NCBI RefSeq assembly: GCF_014489595.1
Contig: NZ_CP060790.1
Coordinates: forward strand, 2,852,001 to 2,916,000
Length of the DNA: 64,000 bases
Reading direction: 5' to 3'
From: Paenacidovorax monticola
GTDB lineage: Bacteria > Pseudomonadota > Gammaproteobacteria > Burkholderiales > Burkholderiaceae_C
A model generated the notes under the pieces. It did no database searches, was not told the DNA's origin, and saw only the letters and a program-made list of their open reading frames with translations. Below, in pieces: positions 37,503 to 47,251 of the stretch. A program made the position numbers and the translations under genes. Numbering within the stretch: position 1 is the first letter of the stretch; each line of letters starts with the position of its first letter.

Positions 37503-38822
37503 TCAGCGCGCGGCGGGCGCCAGGGCGGCCGTTCCGTGCGGGGCCATCACATCGGTGCGGCGCACCTCGGTGAAGTACATCCAGATGAGCGACACCCAGA
37601 CCACGCCATACATGAGCATGAAGGCGCTGGAGCGCACACCCGTCCAGTCCATGAGCGCGCCGAACAGGATGGGCAGGATGAAGCCGCCCATGCCGCCGGC
37701 CAGCCCCACGATGCCGCTGATGGCGCCGATGTTGTGGGGGTAGTCGTCGCTGATGTACTTGAAGACGCTGGCCTTGCCGAAGGCCCACGAGATGCCCAGC
37801 AGGAACATGAGGCCCGTGAAGGCATACACGTTCAGGCCGATGTGGAAGGTGGTGGGGCCGTTCACGGTCTGGACCGTGAAGTCGGTCTGCGGGTAGGACA
37901 GCAGGAACAGGCAGATCCAGCTCACCCACATCACCCACCAGGTGACGCTGTGGGCGCCGAACCTGTCGCTGAGCACGCCACCGATGGCCCGCAGCACGCC
38001 GCCGGGCAGCGAGAAGCAGGCCGCCAGCAGCGCGGCCACGCGGATGTCCAGACCGTACTCGCCCACGTAGTACTGCACCATCCACAGCGACAGCGCCACG
38101 TAGCCACCGAACACGATGCTGTAGTACTGGCAGTACTTGAGCACCTTGGGGTCCTTGAGCGCGCGGAGCTGGTCGGTGAACCTGACGTTGCTGGGCACCA
38201 GGTGGGCCGGGTCGCTGTGGCTGAACAGCCAGAACAGCACCAGCGTGCCCAGCATGATGGCCGCGTACACATGGGGCACGGCGGCCCAGCCGAAGGCCAC
38301 CAGGATCACGGGCGCCACGAACTTGTTCACGGCCGCTCCCGAGTTGCCCGCGCCGTACACGCCCATGGCCATGCCCTGGCGGTGCTTGGGAAACCAGCGC
38401 GCCACATAGGGCGTGCCCACCGAGAACGAGCCCCCGGCCAGGCCCACGAACAGGCCGATCACGAGGAAATGCCAGTACTCGGTGGCGTAGCCCATCATCC
38501 AGATGGCGGGCACGGTGGTGGCCATGAGCAGGGCCATGACGATGCGGCCGCCATAGCGGTCCGTCCAGATGCCCAGCGGCACGCGCACCAGCGAGCCCGT
38601 GAGCACGGGCATGGCCGTGAGCAGGCCGAACTGCGTGGAGCTCAGGTTCAGCATCTTCTTGATCGGGATGCCGATGACGCCGAACATCATCCACACCATG
38701 AAGCACACGGTGAAGGCCAGCGTGCTCACGATGAGCACGGACCAGGCCTGGCGGGTATGGCGCGGACTCTCGGCGCCGGACTGCATGGCGCCGGATGCGG
38801 CGCCTTTCGACGGGATGGCCAT
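37503..38822 (-). CDS. narK1: nitrate transporter NarK1 type (nitrate/proton symporter)
   Basis: 439 aa. Major-facilitator protein of the NarK1/NasA class; about 12 membrane spans. Signatures: MVWMMFGVIGIPIKK, PVLTGSLVRVPLGIWTDRYGG near the first cytoplasmic loop, GLAGGSFSVGTPYVARWFP and GMAMGVYGAGNSGAAV. In paired NarK1-NarK2 systems, type 1 imports nitrate with protons and type 2 exchanges nitrate for nitrite. Start at ATG 38,822 follows AAGGACAAG. It is first gene after the narL terminator, so it should have its own promoter in 38,823-38,910; I see no clear FNR box there. Confidence 0.92.
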   Translation of the reverse strand: MAIPSKGAASGAMQSGAESPRHTRQAWSVLIVSTLAFTVCFMVWMMFGVIGIPIKKMLNLSSTQFGLLTAMPVLTGSLVRVPLGIWTDRYGGRIVMALLMATTVPAIWMMGYATEYWHFLVIGLFVGLAGGSFSVGTPYVARWFPKHRQGMAMGVYGAGNSGAAVNKFVAPVILVAFGWAAVPHVYAAIMLGTLVLFWLFSHSDPAHLVPSNVRFTDQLRALKDPKVLKYCQYYSIVFGGYVALSLWMVQYYVGEYGLDIRVAALLAACFSLPGGVLRAIGGVLSDRFGAHSVTWWVMWVSWICLFLLSYPQTDFTVQTVNGPTTFHIGLNVYAFTGLMFLLGISWAFGKASVFKYISDDYPHNIGAISGIVGLAGGMGGFILPILFGALMDWTGVRSSAFMLMYGVVWVSLIWMYFTEVRRTDVMAPHGTAALAPAAR

Positions 38823-38910
38823 TGCTCTTGTCCTTGGTTGCGGTATGGCACCAATGATCCCGCGAAGCACCCGCGCTGCCCATCCTTCGCATGGAGGCCT
38901 GGCGCAGCGC

Positions 38911-38941
38911 AAAAGAACGAGGGCGGCCAGCGCCGCCCTCG
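38911..38941 (-). terminator. Rho-independent terminator after narL
   Basis: Read on the minus strand, a perfect stem (CGAGGGCGGC/GCCGCCCTCG) with a short loop is followed by TTCTTTT. It lies 30 bases beyond the narL stop and separates narXL from narK1K2GHJI. Confidence 0.85.
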
Positions 38942-38970
38942 TCCGAAAGAACTATGTCCCGCGCGTGGGG

Positions 38971-39651
38971 CTATTCCAGAGGGCGCTGCCGGTCCGAGGC
39001 ATACACCGCCGCCTGCACGCGCGAGCTCAGGCCCAGCTTGCGCAGGATGTGCTGCACGTGGATCTTCACCGTGGTCTCGGCGATGTCGAGCGCACGCGCA
39101 ATCTCCTTGTTGCTCGCACCGCGCGCGATCTCGCGCAGCACGTCTTCTTCGCGCGGCGACAGCGGCGAGGCGGGCGCGGCATCGGGCTCTTCCTCCAGTG
39201 GCGGCTCCGGCGCGCCCTGGGTCTGGAAGGCCGCCACGAGCTTGCCCATCATCTCGGGGCTCACCACGGGTTCGCCGCGCGCCGCGCGGCGGATGGCCTC
39301 GGCGAGCAGGTCGCCGTCGATGGTCTTGAGCAGGTAGCCTTGCGCGCCATTGCGCAGCGCGGCAGCCAGGTCCTGCCCGTCCTCGCTCACCGTGAGCATG
39401 ATGACGCGGCTGCCGAGCGAGGCCTCGCGCAGGCCCGCGATCGCGTCCACGCCCAGCACGCCGGGCAGGTGGTTGTCGAGCAGGATCACGTCGGGCCGCA
39501 GGCCCGGCACGAGGCGCAGGGCCTCGCCCGCATCGGCGGCCTCGCCGACCACGCGCAGGCCCGGGTCTTGCGACAGCAGCGCAACGAGCCCCCGACGCAG
39601 CAGGGTGTGGTCGTCCACGACGAAGACGGTGACGGGCTGGGCAAAGGACAT
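38971..39651 (-). CDS. narL: nitrate/nitrite response regulator NarL
   Basis: 226 aa. Receiver domain with acidic pair DD13-14, phospho-acceptor Asp59 (VILLDNHLPG) and Lys near 109 (LLKTID). The C-terminal LuxR-type helix-turn-helix reads LSPREEDVLREIARGASNKE and TTVKIHVQHILRKLGL. It activates nar genes when phosphorylated by NarX. It follows narX by 15 bases and ends before a terminator. Confidence 0.94.
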   Translation of the reverse strand: MSFAQPVTVFVVDDHTLLRRGLVALLSQDPGLRVVGEAADAGEALRLVPGLRPDVILLDNHLPGVLGVDAIAGLREASLGSRVIMLTVSEDGQDLAAALRNGAQGYLLKTIDGDLLAEAIRRAARGEPVVSPEMMGKLVAAFQTQGAPEPPLEEEPDAAPASPLSPREEDVLREIARGASNKEIARALDIAETTVKIHVQHILRKLGLSSRVQAAVYASDRQRPLE

Positions 39652-39666
39652 GGGACTGCTCGAAGG

Positions 39667-41555
39667 TCAGGCCGCCAGCGTGGGGGCTGGCTGCACATGG
39701 GGGGAAGGGGGCAGCTCGATGCACACGCAGGTGCCGTGGCCGGGCCGGGATTGGACGTGGACCGTGGCATCCACGCGCAGCGCACGCTCGCGCATGATGC
39801 CCAGGCCCACGTGCAGCGAGTCGGGCGCCACGCGCGCAGGGTCGAATCCGCGGCCATCGTCGCGCACCTCGAAGCGCCACGGGCGGCGCTGCACCAGCAA
39901 CTCCACGCGGCTCGCGCCCGCGTGCTTGCGCACGTTGGACAGCGCCTCCTGCACCATGTGCAGCACCTGGATCTGCACGTCGGGCGCCAGCGGCAGGCCC
40001 TGGCCCGTCAGGGTGAGCGCCGTGGCGATGCCCGTCTGGTGCTCGAACTTGGAGAGCGTAGCGCGCAGCGCGGCCTCGATGTCCTCGGCGCTCGTGCGCG
40101 TGCGGAAATGCACCAGCAGCTCGCGCACGTCGGCATAGCACTCGCGCACGCCCACGTCGAGCTCGCCCATGCTGCGGTCGCGCGCCTCGGTGTTGCCCTT
40201 GGCGACCGCATCGCGCAGCAGCTGGGTCTGGATCTTGAGGAAGGCCAGCGACTGCGCGATCGAATCGTGCAGCTCGCGCGCGATGAGTCCGCGTTCCTCG
40301 GCCACGGCGGCCTCGCGTTCGAGCGCTGTGGCGCGCAGGCTCTCCATCGAGCTGGCCAGGTGCCGCGCCATGGTGGACAGCAGGTCGCGCATGCCGTCGG
40401 CCAGCACCACGCTGGAGCGGAAGAACAGGTTGACCTCGCCCAGCAGGCGCTGCTGCAGCTGCACGGGGATGCTGACCACGGTCTCGAAGCCCGCCTCGCG
40501 GCAGTGGGGCAGATGCAGGTCGGACGCGGGCGTGATCGGGATCACGCGCATGTGCGCCTGCGCCTGGGCCTGGCCGCACAGACAGGAGCCCGTGTGCAGG
40601 CAATGCTCCTGCTCGGCCATGGACTGCGGCAGGCCGTCGCCCGCGAGCAGCACATAGCGCTCGTTGGCCTCGTCGGACCAGCGCACGGCCGCCGCGTCGC
40701 TGCCGGCCACGCGGCGGATCTGCTGCACGAAGCCCTGGGCCAGCGCGTCGAGGCTGCTGGCCTCGGCCGCCAGCGCGCTCACGGCGTAGAGCGCGGCCAG
40801 GCGCTGGTTCTGCACCTCGATGCTGGCGGTCTTCTCGCGCACCTTGCGCTCCAGGTCCTCGTGCGAGGCCTGCAGCGCATGCGCCATGAGGTTGAAGCCC
40901 GCCGAGAGCTGGCCGAACTCGTCGTCCGTGTCCACTGCCAGGCGCGTGCCCAGGTCCCCCTGGCGCATGCGCGCCAGCGCCTGCTGCAGCCGGGCCACGG
41001 GGTTGAGCACCAGCAGATAGCTCACGGCCATGAAGGTCACGGCCGCCACGATGGCCAGTGCCATCATGAAGAGTTGGAACAGATGCAGCGCGGCCGTCCA
41101 GCGCGCGATCTGGGTTTCGATGGCCTCGACGAAGCCGTCCACCTGGCGCACGAAAGCGTCGGCGCGCACCACGGCCTGGGGGCCGCCCGTGGAGGCCGAA
41201 ACGCTCCACTCCGCGCGCAGGGAGCGCCACTCGGCGCACACGCGGTCGTAACGGGCGCGCGTGTCGTCGCTCCAGGGGACGAACAGCGGGCGCGCGGGTC
41301 GCCCGTGCGCAGCAGCTCCAGGCTGGCGTCGAACTGGCGCTCCAGCGCATCCTGCTCCCGGGGTGATTCGTTCTGCTGCGCCAGCACCATGCGCAGCATG
41401 TTCATGCGCAGGCGCCCCGCCTCGTTCACGGCGGCCGCGCCGCCCTCGAGCTGCCAGGTCACCCACAGCGTGAGGCCGATGGACATCAGGGCCACCAGCA
41501 GGAAGCCCGCGCCCATGGCCAGCAGCTTGGTCGTCAGCGATGGCCTTTTGCGCAT
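39667..41555 (-). CDS. narX: nitrate/nitrite sensor histidine kinase NarX, frameshifted
   Basis: About 629 aa if corrected. N-terminal membrane span (KLLAMGAGFLLVALMSIGL), a periplasmic sensor with RMNMLRMVLAQQNES (P-box-like), second span near 225, HAMP, a central Cys-bearing module (HCLHTGSCLCGQ) and a HisKA_3 kinase with ARELHDSIAQSLAFLKIQ, HMVQEALSNVRKHA and DDGRGFDP. After SLELLRTGDP the frame changes; one base missing in the C-rich stretch 41,288-41,298 restores PLFVPWSDDTRARYD. No ribosome site precedes ATG 41,555, and an FNR-type box lies 34-47 bases upstream. It pairs with NarL. Confidence 0.88.
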
Positions 41556-41588
41556 GCTGGCAGTGTAGGAAAGGGGCGGCGGAGCGTC

Positions 41589-41602
41589 TTGACCCACATC
41601 AA
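41589..41602. promoter_or_regulatory. FNR/Anr-type box upstream of narX
   Basis: TTGATGTGGGTCAA on the minus strand differs by one base from the FNR consensus TTGAT-N4-ATCAA. A TACACT hexamer (a good -10) begins 28 bases from the box centre, the spacing of class II FNR-activated promoters (-41.5). Consensus and spacing are known for FNR; its use here is inferred. The box also lies 26 bases from the divergent ChaN-like gene. Confidence 0.7.
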
Positions 41603-41627
41603 TTTCCGGCACGTATAGCATCGCGCC

Positions 41628-42484
41628 ATGTCCCCCGCCCACACTCCACCCGCCCTGTGGCGCCCCGCCGCGCTGGCCCTGGCCCTGCTGGGCGCAGGCT
41701 GCGCCACGCCGCCCCCGCGCCCGACTGGTCCGCCCACCTGGCCAGCCAGCCCCCACGGCCCTGCTGCTGCTCGGCGAGCAGCACGATGCGCGCGAGCACC
41801 AGCAGTGGGAGCAGGCCACCGTGCAGTGGCTGGCCGGGCGCAGGCAGCTTGCCGCCGTGGTGATCGAAATGGCCGAGGCAGGCCAGGGCACCGGCGGCCT
41901 GCCCGCCGACGCCACCGAGGAGCAGGCCCGCCAGGCCCTGCGCTGGAGCGATGCGGCCTGGCCCTGGACCCAGTACGGCCCGTGGTGATGGCCGCCGTGC
42001 GCGCGGGCGTGCCGGTGCATGGCGGCAACCTGCCGCGCGCGGACATGCGCGCCGCCATGCAGGACACGGCGCTCGACGCGCACCTGCCCGCCCCGCGCTC
42101 GAGCGCCAGCACGAGGCGCTGCGCACGGGCCACTGCGGCCTGCTGCCCGAGGCCCAGGTCGCCCCCATGGCCCGCGTGCAGCTCGCGCGCGACCGGAGCC
42201 TCGCCCAGACCGCGCAGCAGGCGCTGCGCCCCGGCCAGACGGTGCTGCTGGTGGCGGGCGCGGGCCATGTGCGCCGCGGCCTGGGCGTACCGACCTGGCT
42301 ACCGCAGGGTTTGGCTTACAAAGTGGCCATCGCGCAGGCGGGACAAGCGCAACCAGCTATCGAAAGAGAAGCAGACTGGATCCACGCCACCCCCGCCCTG
42401 CCCCCACGCGACCACTGCGCCGAACTGCGCGCGCGCTGGCAGTCCGCACCGGGCGCTACGCCTGCGCCTGCAGCAGCGCCGTGA
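41628..42484 (+). CDS. ChaN/haem-binding-uptake family lipoprotein with four frame breaks
   Basis: About 286 aa if corrected. Signal with lipobox LLGAGC. The domain (PF04187, ChaN-like) reads LLLGEQHDAREHQQWEQA, VVIEMAEAGQGTGG, VHGGNLPRADMRAAMQD, VAPMARVQLARDRSLA and LLVAGAGHVRRGLGVP. Each step between segments needs one added C, at C runs 41,712-41,716, 41,750-41,754, 41,979-41,981 and 42,091-42,094. Corrected, the gene is continuous and family-like. ChaN proteins bind haem at the outer membrane. Either it is heavily mis-sequenced or truly decayed. Its end overlaps the convergent GGDEF/EAL gene by 29 bases. Confidence 0.72.
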
Positions 42485-45112
42485 ACTCGGCCACGGGCAC
42501 CGGCCGGCTGCACAGGTAGCCCTGGTAGCGGTCGCAGCCGCGCTCGCGCAGGAAGGCGAGCTGCTCCTGCGTCTCAACCCCCTCGGCCAGCACCTGCAGC
42601 CCCAGGCTGTGGCCCATGGCGATGATGGCCGCGCTGATGGCCATGTCGTCGCCGCTGCGCGGGATGTCGCGGATGAAGCCCTGGTCGATCTTCAGTACGT
42701 CGATCGGAAACCGCTTGAGATGGGCCAGCGACGAGTAGCCCGTGCCGAAGTCGTCCACCGCCATGCGCACGCCCAGCGCCTGCAGGCGCAGCAGCACCTG
42801 GCGCGCCTCCTCGGGGCGTTCGGCCAGCGCGGTCTCGGTCAGCTCCAGTTCCAGCCGGTGGGCCGGGAAGCCGCTTTCGGCCAGGGCCGATGCCGCGCAG
42901 CCGGCCACGTCGGTCAGGTGGAACTGGCGCGGCGACAGGTTCACGGCCAGCGTGAGTTCGGGCAGCCCGGCCTCGCGCCAGCGCTGGCCCTGCAGGCACA
43001 CCTCGCGCATGACCCATTCGCCCAGCGGCCCGATCACGCCCGAGACCTCGGCCACGGGAATGAAGCGCGCCGGCGAGATCAGCCCCTCATGGGGGTCGAG
43101 CCAGCGCACCAGTGCCTCGGCCCCCACGATGCGGCCTGACGCGATGTCCACCTGCGGCTGGAAGTACAGCTTCAGGTGCCCCTGCGTCAGCGCCAGGCGC
43201 AGGCGCGACTCCATGGCCAGGCGCTCGCGCGCGGCCAGGGTCATGTCCTCGTGGAAGAAGCACCAGGCACCGCGCCCGCGCGCCTTGGCGCCGTAGACGG
43301 CGGCGTGCGCGCCCTGCTGCAGCGTCTGCGCGCTCTGCGCGTGGGCGGGAAACAGGCAGATGCCCACGCTCGCGCCCGCCACGACGGCAAAGCCCTCGGG
43401 CGAGCGCCAGGGCTCGGCCACGGCGTCGATGAGGTTCTGCGCCACAGCCTCGGCCTCGTCCGGGTTGCGCAGGTGGCGCGCCACCACGGCCAGTTCGTCG
43501 CCCGCCATGCGGCCCAGCAGGTCGCCGGGGCGCAGCGCCGCCTGGGCCTGGCGCGTGATGTGCTTAAGCACTTCATCGCCCACGGCGTGGCCGTAGCTGT
43601 CGTTCACGTCCTTGAAGCGGTCCAGGTTCAGCAGCAGCACGGCCAGTTGCTCGCCGCTGGCGCGGGCCTCCCGCACGGCCTCTTCGAGCTGGTGGTTGAA
43701 CCACACGCGGTTGGCCAGCCCGGTGAGCGGGTCGTTGTGGGCCAGGAACTCCAGGCGCTCGCGCTGGGCCTTCTCCTCGGAGATGTCGGTGAACATGCAC
43801 ACGTAGTGCGTCACGGCGCCGGCGGCATCGCGCACGGCCGACAGCGACATGTGCTCGGGAAAGATCTCGCCATTCTTGCGCCGGTTCCAGATTTCGCCCT
43901 GCCAGTGGCCCGTGCGGTGCATGCGCTCCCACATGGCCTCGTAGAACGTGCGGTCGTGGCGGCCCGACTTGAACAGGCGCGGCGTCTTGCCCAGCAGCTC
44001 GGCCTCGGTGTAGCCCATGAGCCGCGTGAACGCGGCGTTCACCGAGAGGATGTGGTTCTGCGCGTCGGTGACCACCACGCCCTCGATCGTGTTGTCCACC
44101 ACGGTGGCGGCCAGGCGCTGGCGCTCTTCCGCGTGCAGGCGCCCGGTCAGGTCGGTGAGCAGGCCGGAAAAGCGCGCGGGCTGGCCGTCGGCGTCCAGGT
44201 GGCGCAGCCCCCGGGCCAGGAACCAGCGGTATTCGCCGTCGTAGCACAGCAGGCGCGCGCTCTGCTCGAAGGGCTCTCCCGACTCCAGGGCCGCGCGCAC
44301 GGCCATGCGCACGCGCTCGCGGTCCTCCGGGTGCAGCCGGTCCGCAAAGCGGAATTCCTGCGCGAAATCCGGCCCCTGGTAGCGCAGCATGCGCTCGATC
44401 CCTCCGGAGAAGGTGTTCTTGCGCTGCACCATGTCCCAGTCCCACATGCCGCTGCCGCTGCCGTCCAGCGCCAGGCGCAGCCGGGTCTCGCTGTGCGCGA
44501 GCGCGGTGCGCGCGGCCTCGACCTCGGCCATGTCCTGCAGCACGCAGACCAGGTGCTCGGGCCCGTCGCCCGCCTCGGGCACGTAGGTGACGGTGCACAG
44601 CACGGGCACCGTGTGGCCATCGCCCGGGCGGCGGCAGCGGCGCTCGCTCTGGTAGTGGTCGGTGCGCCCGGCCTTCATCCCCTCCAGCTGCTGGGCCGCC
44701 CATGCCTGGTCGGACGCGGCGAACAGGTCGCGGAAGTCCGTCGCCTGCAGCGCCGCCTCGTCCACACCCAGCAGGCGGCACAGGCGCGCGTTGGCCCAGA
44801 TGACGCGGCCCGACAGCGCCACACGCGCGATGCCCGCGGGGGCGTGGCGCGCGATCTGCGACAGCTCCGTCGCGATGGCCGAGCGCACGCGCTCGGCGCG
44901 GCGCATGCGCTGCAGCATCCACCAGGCCAGCCCACCCGTGAGCAGCACATAGCCCCAGCCCTTGAGGGTCTGGTAGCGGGTGATCTGCTGCGGGTCGTCC
45001 ACCAGGCCCGCCAGCAGGGCATCGCCCACGAAAACCCATACCACGCCGACCACGAGGTACAGGGCCATGCCCCACCAGGGGGCGATTCGGGGGCTGAGCC
45101 CGCGTTGTCCAT
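42456..45112 (-). CDS. PAS-GGDEF-EAL cyclic-di-GMP signalling protein, frameshifted near the start
   Basis: About 885 aa. A membrane span near the N-terminus, three PAS-type sensor regions (about 70-450), a GGDEF domain (NDPLTGLANRVWFNHQL) and an EAL domain. The GGDEF active site reads AGDEL, so synthesis of c-di-GMP is doubtful. The EAL site is intact (EALVRWLDP, VDDFGTGYSSLAHLKRFP, EGVETQEQL), so phosphodiesterase activity is likely. ATG 45,112 has an ideal GAGGAG and gives MDNAGSAPESPP. It joins the WWGMALYLVVG frame if one C is added at 45,078-45,082; otherwise the start is ATG 45,068. It converges on the ChaN gene. Confidence 0.87.
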
Positions 45113-45162
45113 GGATCTCCTCATTCCACGCGACCCGGGCCGTGCTGCGACAATTCGCGGCT

Positions 45163-46011
45163 ATGACCCAAGCCTACATTCTTACTCTGTCCTGCCCCGA
45201 CCGCCTGGGGCTGGTGCACGCCGTGTCCGGCTTCCTGCTGGAGCACGGCGGCAACATCGAGGAAGCCGCTCAATACAACGACCACGCCACGGGCCTGTTC
45301 TTCATGCGCGTGCAGTTCGCCTGCGGCGACCACGACCCGGCGACGCTCAAGTCGCGCCTGGCCGCCTTCGCCGAGCCGCACCAGATGCGCTGGAGCCTGC
45401 ACGCCACGGCCGAAGCCATGAAGACCGTGCTCCTGGTCAGCAAGGAAGGCCACTGCCTCAACGACCTGCTGTTCCGCTGGAAGAGCGGCCTGCTGCCCGT
45501 GGACATCCGCGCCATCATCAGCAACCACCGCGACTTCTACCAGCTCGCCGCCAGCTACAACGTTCCCTTCCACCACATTCCGGTCACGGCCGCCACCAAG
45601 GCGCAGGCCGAGGCACGGCAATACGAGATCATCGAGGCCGAAGGCGCCGAGCTCGTGGTGCTGGCCCGCTACATGCAGGTGCTGTCCAACGACCTGTGCA
45701 CCAAGCTGGCCGGCCGCGCGATCAACATCCACCACAGCTTCCTGCCCAGTTTCAAGGGCGCCAAGCCCTACTACCAGGCCCACGACCGCGGCGTGAAACT
45801 GATCGGCGCGACGGCCCACTACGTGACGGCCGACCTCGACGAGGGGCCGATTATCGAACAAGATGTAACACGAGCGGATCACACGGATACCGTGGACGCC
45901 CTGACCGCGCGTGGCCGCGACACCGAAAGCCAGGTGCTGGCACGCGCCGTCAAGTGGCACAGCGAGCACCGCGTGCTGCTCAACGGCCACAAGACCGTCA
46001 TCTTCCGCTGA
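45163..46011 (+). CDS. purU: formyltetrahydrofolate deformylase
   Basis: 282 aa. Hydrolyses 10-formyl-tetrahydrofolate to formate and tetrahydrofolate. An N-terminal ACT domain (ILTLSCPDRLGLVHAVSGFL) is followed by the formyltransferase fold with ISNHRDF, INIHHSFLPSFKGAKPY (catalytic Asn/His) and IGATAHYVTADLDEGPIIEQD split across two motifs (catalytic Asp). Length and order match PurU. It is divergent from the GGDEF/EAL gene with a 50-base gap. Confidence 0.95.
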   Translation: MTQAYILTLSCPDRLGLVHAVSGFLLEHGGNIEEAAQYNDHATGLFFMRVQFACGDHDPATLKSRLAAFAEPHQMRWSLHATAEAMKTVLLVSKEGHCLNDLLFRWKSGLLPVDIRAIISNHRDFYQLAASYNVPFHHIPVTAATKAQAEARQYEIIEAEGAELVVLARYMQVLSNDLCTKLAGRAINIHHSFLPSFKGAKPYYQAHDRGVKLIGATAHYVTADLDEGPIIEQDVTRADHTDTVDALTARGRDTESQVLARAVKWHSEHRVLLNGHKTVIFR

Positions 46012-46024
46012 AGCCCAAATCCAG

Positions 46025-46998
46025 ATGGCGCATCCATCGCATCGCTTGAGCGCCGCCGGGCCGACCCAAGGCGCGAAGGCCCCCTCGGGGGGCAGCGCAG
46101 TACGCGAAGCGGCCAGCGTGGGGGCCAATTCTGCACGGCGCATTCCGCCCATCCAGTGCCTGCTCACCTTCGAGGCACTGGCGCGCCTGCGCAGCGTGAC
46201 CCAGACGGCCGACGAGCTGTGCGTGACGCCCAGCGCCGTGAGCCACCGCGTCAAGCAGCTCGAGCAGATCCTGGGCACACGGCTGTTCGGCCGTGCCGAC
46301 TTCTCGCTCACCACCGAGGGCAGCAGCTACCTGGCCCAGGTGCGCGAGGGCCTGGGTGCGCTGCAGCGCTTTCCGGGCGCGGCGGCCGCGCCGGGGCGCC
46401 GGCGCCTCAAGCTGGCCGTGACGCCGACGTTCGCGCGCTGCATCCTGATTCCGCGCCTGGGCCAGTTCACCGAGGCCTACCCCGAGATCGACCTGGCGCT
46501 GCAGGTCTCCATTCCGCTGCTGGACGTGGTGGCCGAGGACGCCGACCTCATGGTGCGCTACGGCCCGGCCACTATGCCGACGTGGAGCATGTGGAGATCG
46601 CGCGCGACGTGCTCACGCCGCTGGCCTCGCCCGCCTTCGTCCGCGAGCACGGCCCCTTCGAGCGCCCCGAGGACCTCGAAGGCGTGGCGCTGCTGCGCAG
46701 CCCGCTCGAACCCTGGCGCACCTGGTTCGCCGCCGCCGGGCTCGACTGGGCCGAGCCCAGCGAAGGCTCGCAGTTCAACGACATCGGCCTCATGTGCGAC
46801 GCGGCGGCGGCCGGCATGGGCGTGGCACCCGTGCGGCTCAAGCTCGGCGCGCCCTGGCTGGAGCATGGCACCCTGGTCCGCCTGTTTGCCACCAACGCGC
46901 CCAGCCCCCATGCGCACTACCTGTGCTGGCGCACCGGCACCATGGACCGCTGGGAATGCGCGGCCTTCGCCGACTGGCTGCGCAAGACCATGGCTTGA
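46025..46998 (+). CDS. LysR family regulator (GcvA-like), frameshifted, N-terminus from a repeat
   Basis: About 324 aa from ATG 46,025, or 293 from GTG 46,118. The winged helix begins IPPIQCLLTFEALARLRSV and has AVSHRVKQLEQILGTRLF; the effector domain includes RRLKLAVTPTFARCILIPRL and FNDIGLMCDAAAAGMGV. The frame breaks after LMVRYGP; one C added to the short run 46,564-46,566 restores GHYADVEHVEIARDVL. The first 31 residues (GAKAPSGGSAVREA region) are encoded by a hairpin repeat, so the later GTG may be the real start. Starts 13 bases after purU and may be cotranscribed. Target genes unknown. Confidence 0.8.
46062..46126. repeat. palindromic repeat overlapping LysR start
   Basis: GGCCCCCTCGGGGGGC and the flanking GGCCCCC...GGGGGCC form hairpins. 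The sequence resembles dispersed intergenic repeats of Comamonadaceae whose translation gives GAKAPSGGSAV-type peptides (from memory). It falls between purU and the conserved LysR domain. Confidence 0.65.
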
Positions 46999-46999
46999 A

Positions 47000-47110
47000 T
47001 GGTGACGCCCCTGAGGCCCTGCGGGCCTTCCCCCCGCTCTCGCAGCGCTGCGGGCGTGGGGACGCAGCCCTCGCTGCGGGGTGGCGCGGCCGGCTCAGGC
47101 CCTTGCTCGG
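47000..47110. repeat. hairpin-rich intergenic repeat
   Basis: Block beginning CCCCTGAGGCCCTGCGGGCCTTCC with repeated GCTGCG-type palindromes. It aligns by eye with the block after pilU (57,350), sharing CCCTGAGGC followed by a short palindrome and CTTCCCCC. It lies between the LysR and GlcD genes; the rest of that 253-base gap holds a T7 run (47,150-47,156) but no gene. Confidence 0.6.
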
Positions 47111-47251
47111 CTGCCCTGGCCCAGGGTGCGCCAGCTTGATCAGTCGATTCTTTTTTTCACTGCCCCATCGACAGGCGCTGCAGGGTATTTCAACCCGTAC
47201 CCTGAAGAAAACTCACGCCGTGCGCGCCGCACTTGGCCTACAGTGGCCCCC

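Noticed and set aside
38823..38910. FNR or NarL sites before narK1
   Set aside because: No TTGAT-N4-ATCAA match and no convincing NarL heptamer pair could be found by eye, although a promoter is expected.
38569..41568. A plus-strand open frame of 999 codons opposite narXL
   Set aside because: Composition and position mark it as antisense of the sensor-regulator pair.
43176..46049. A plus-strand open frame of 957 codons running over the GGDEF/EAL gene and purU
   Set aside because: It is out of frame with purU and antisense to the GGDEF/EAL gene; no independent support.
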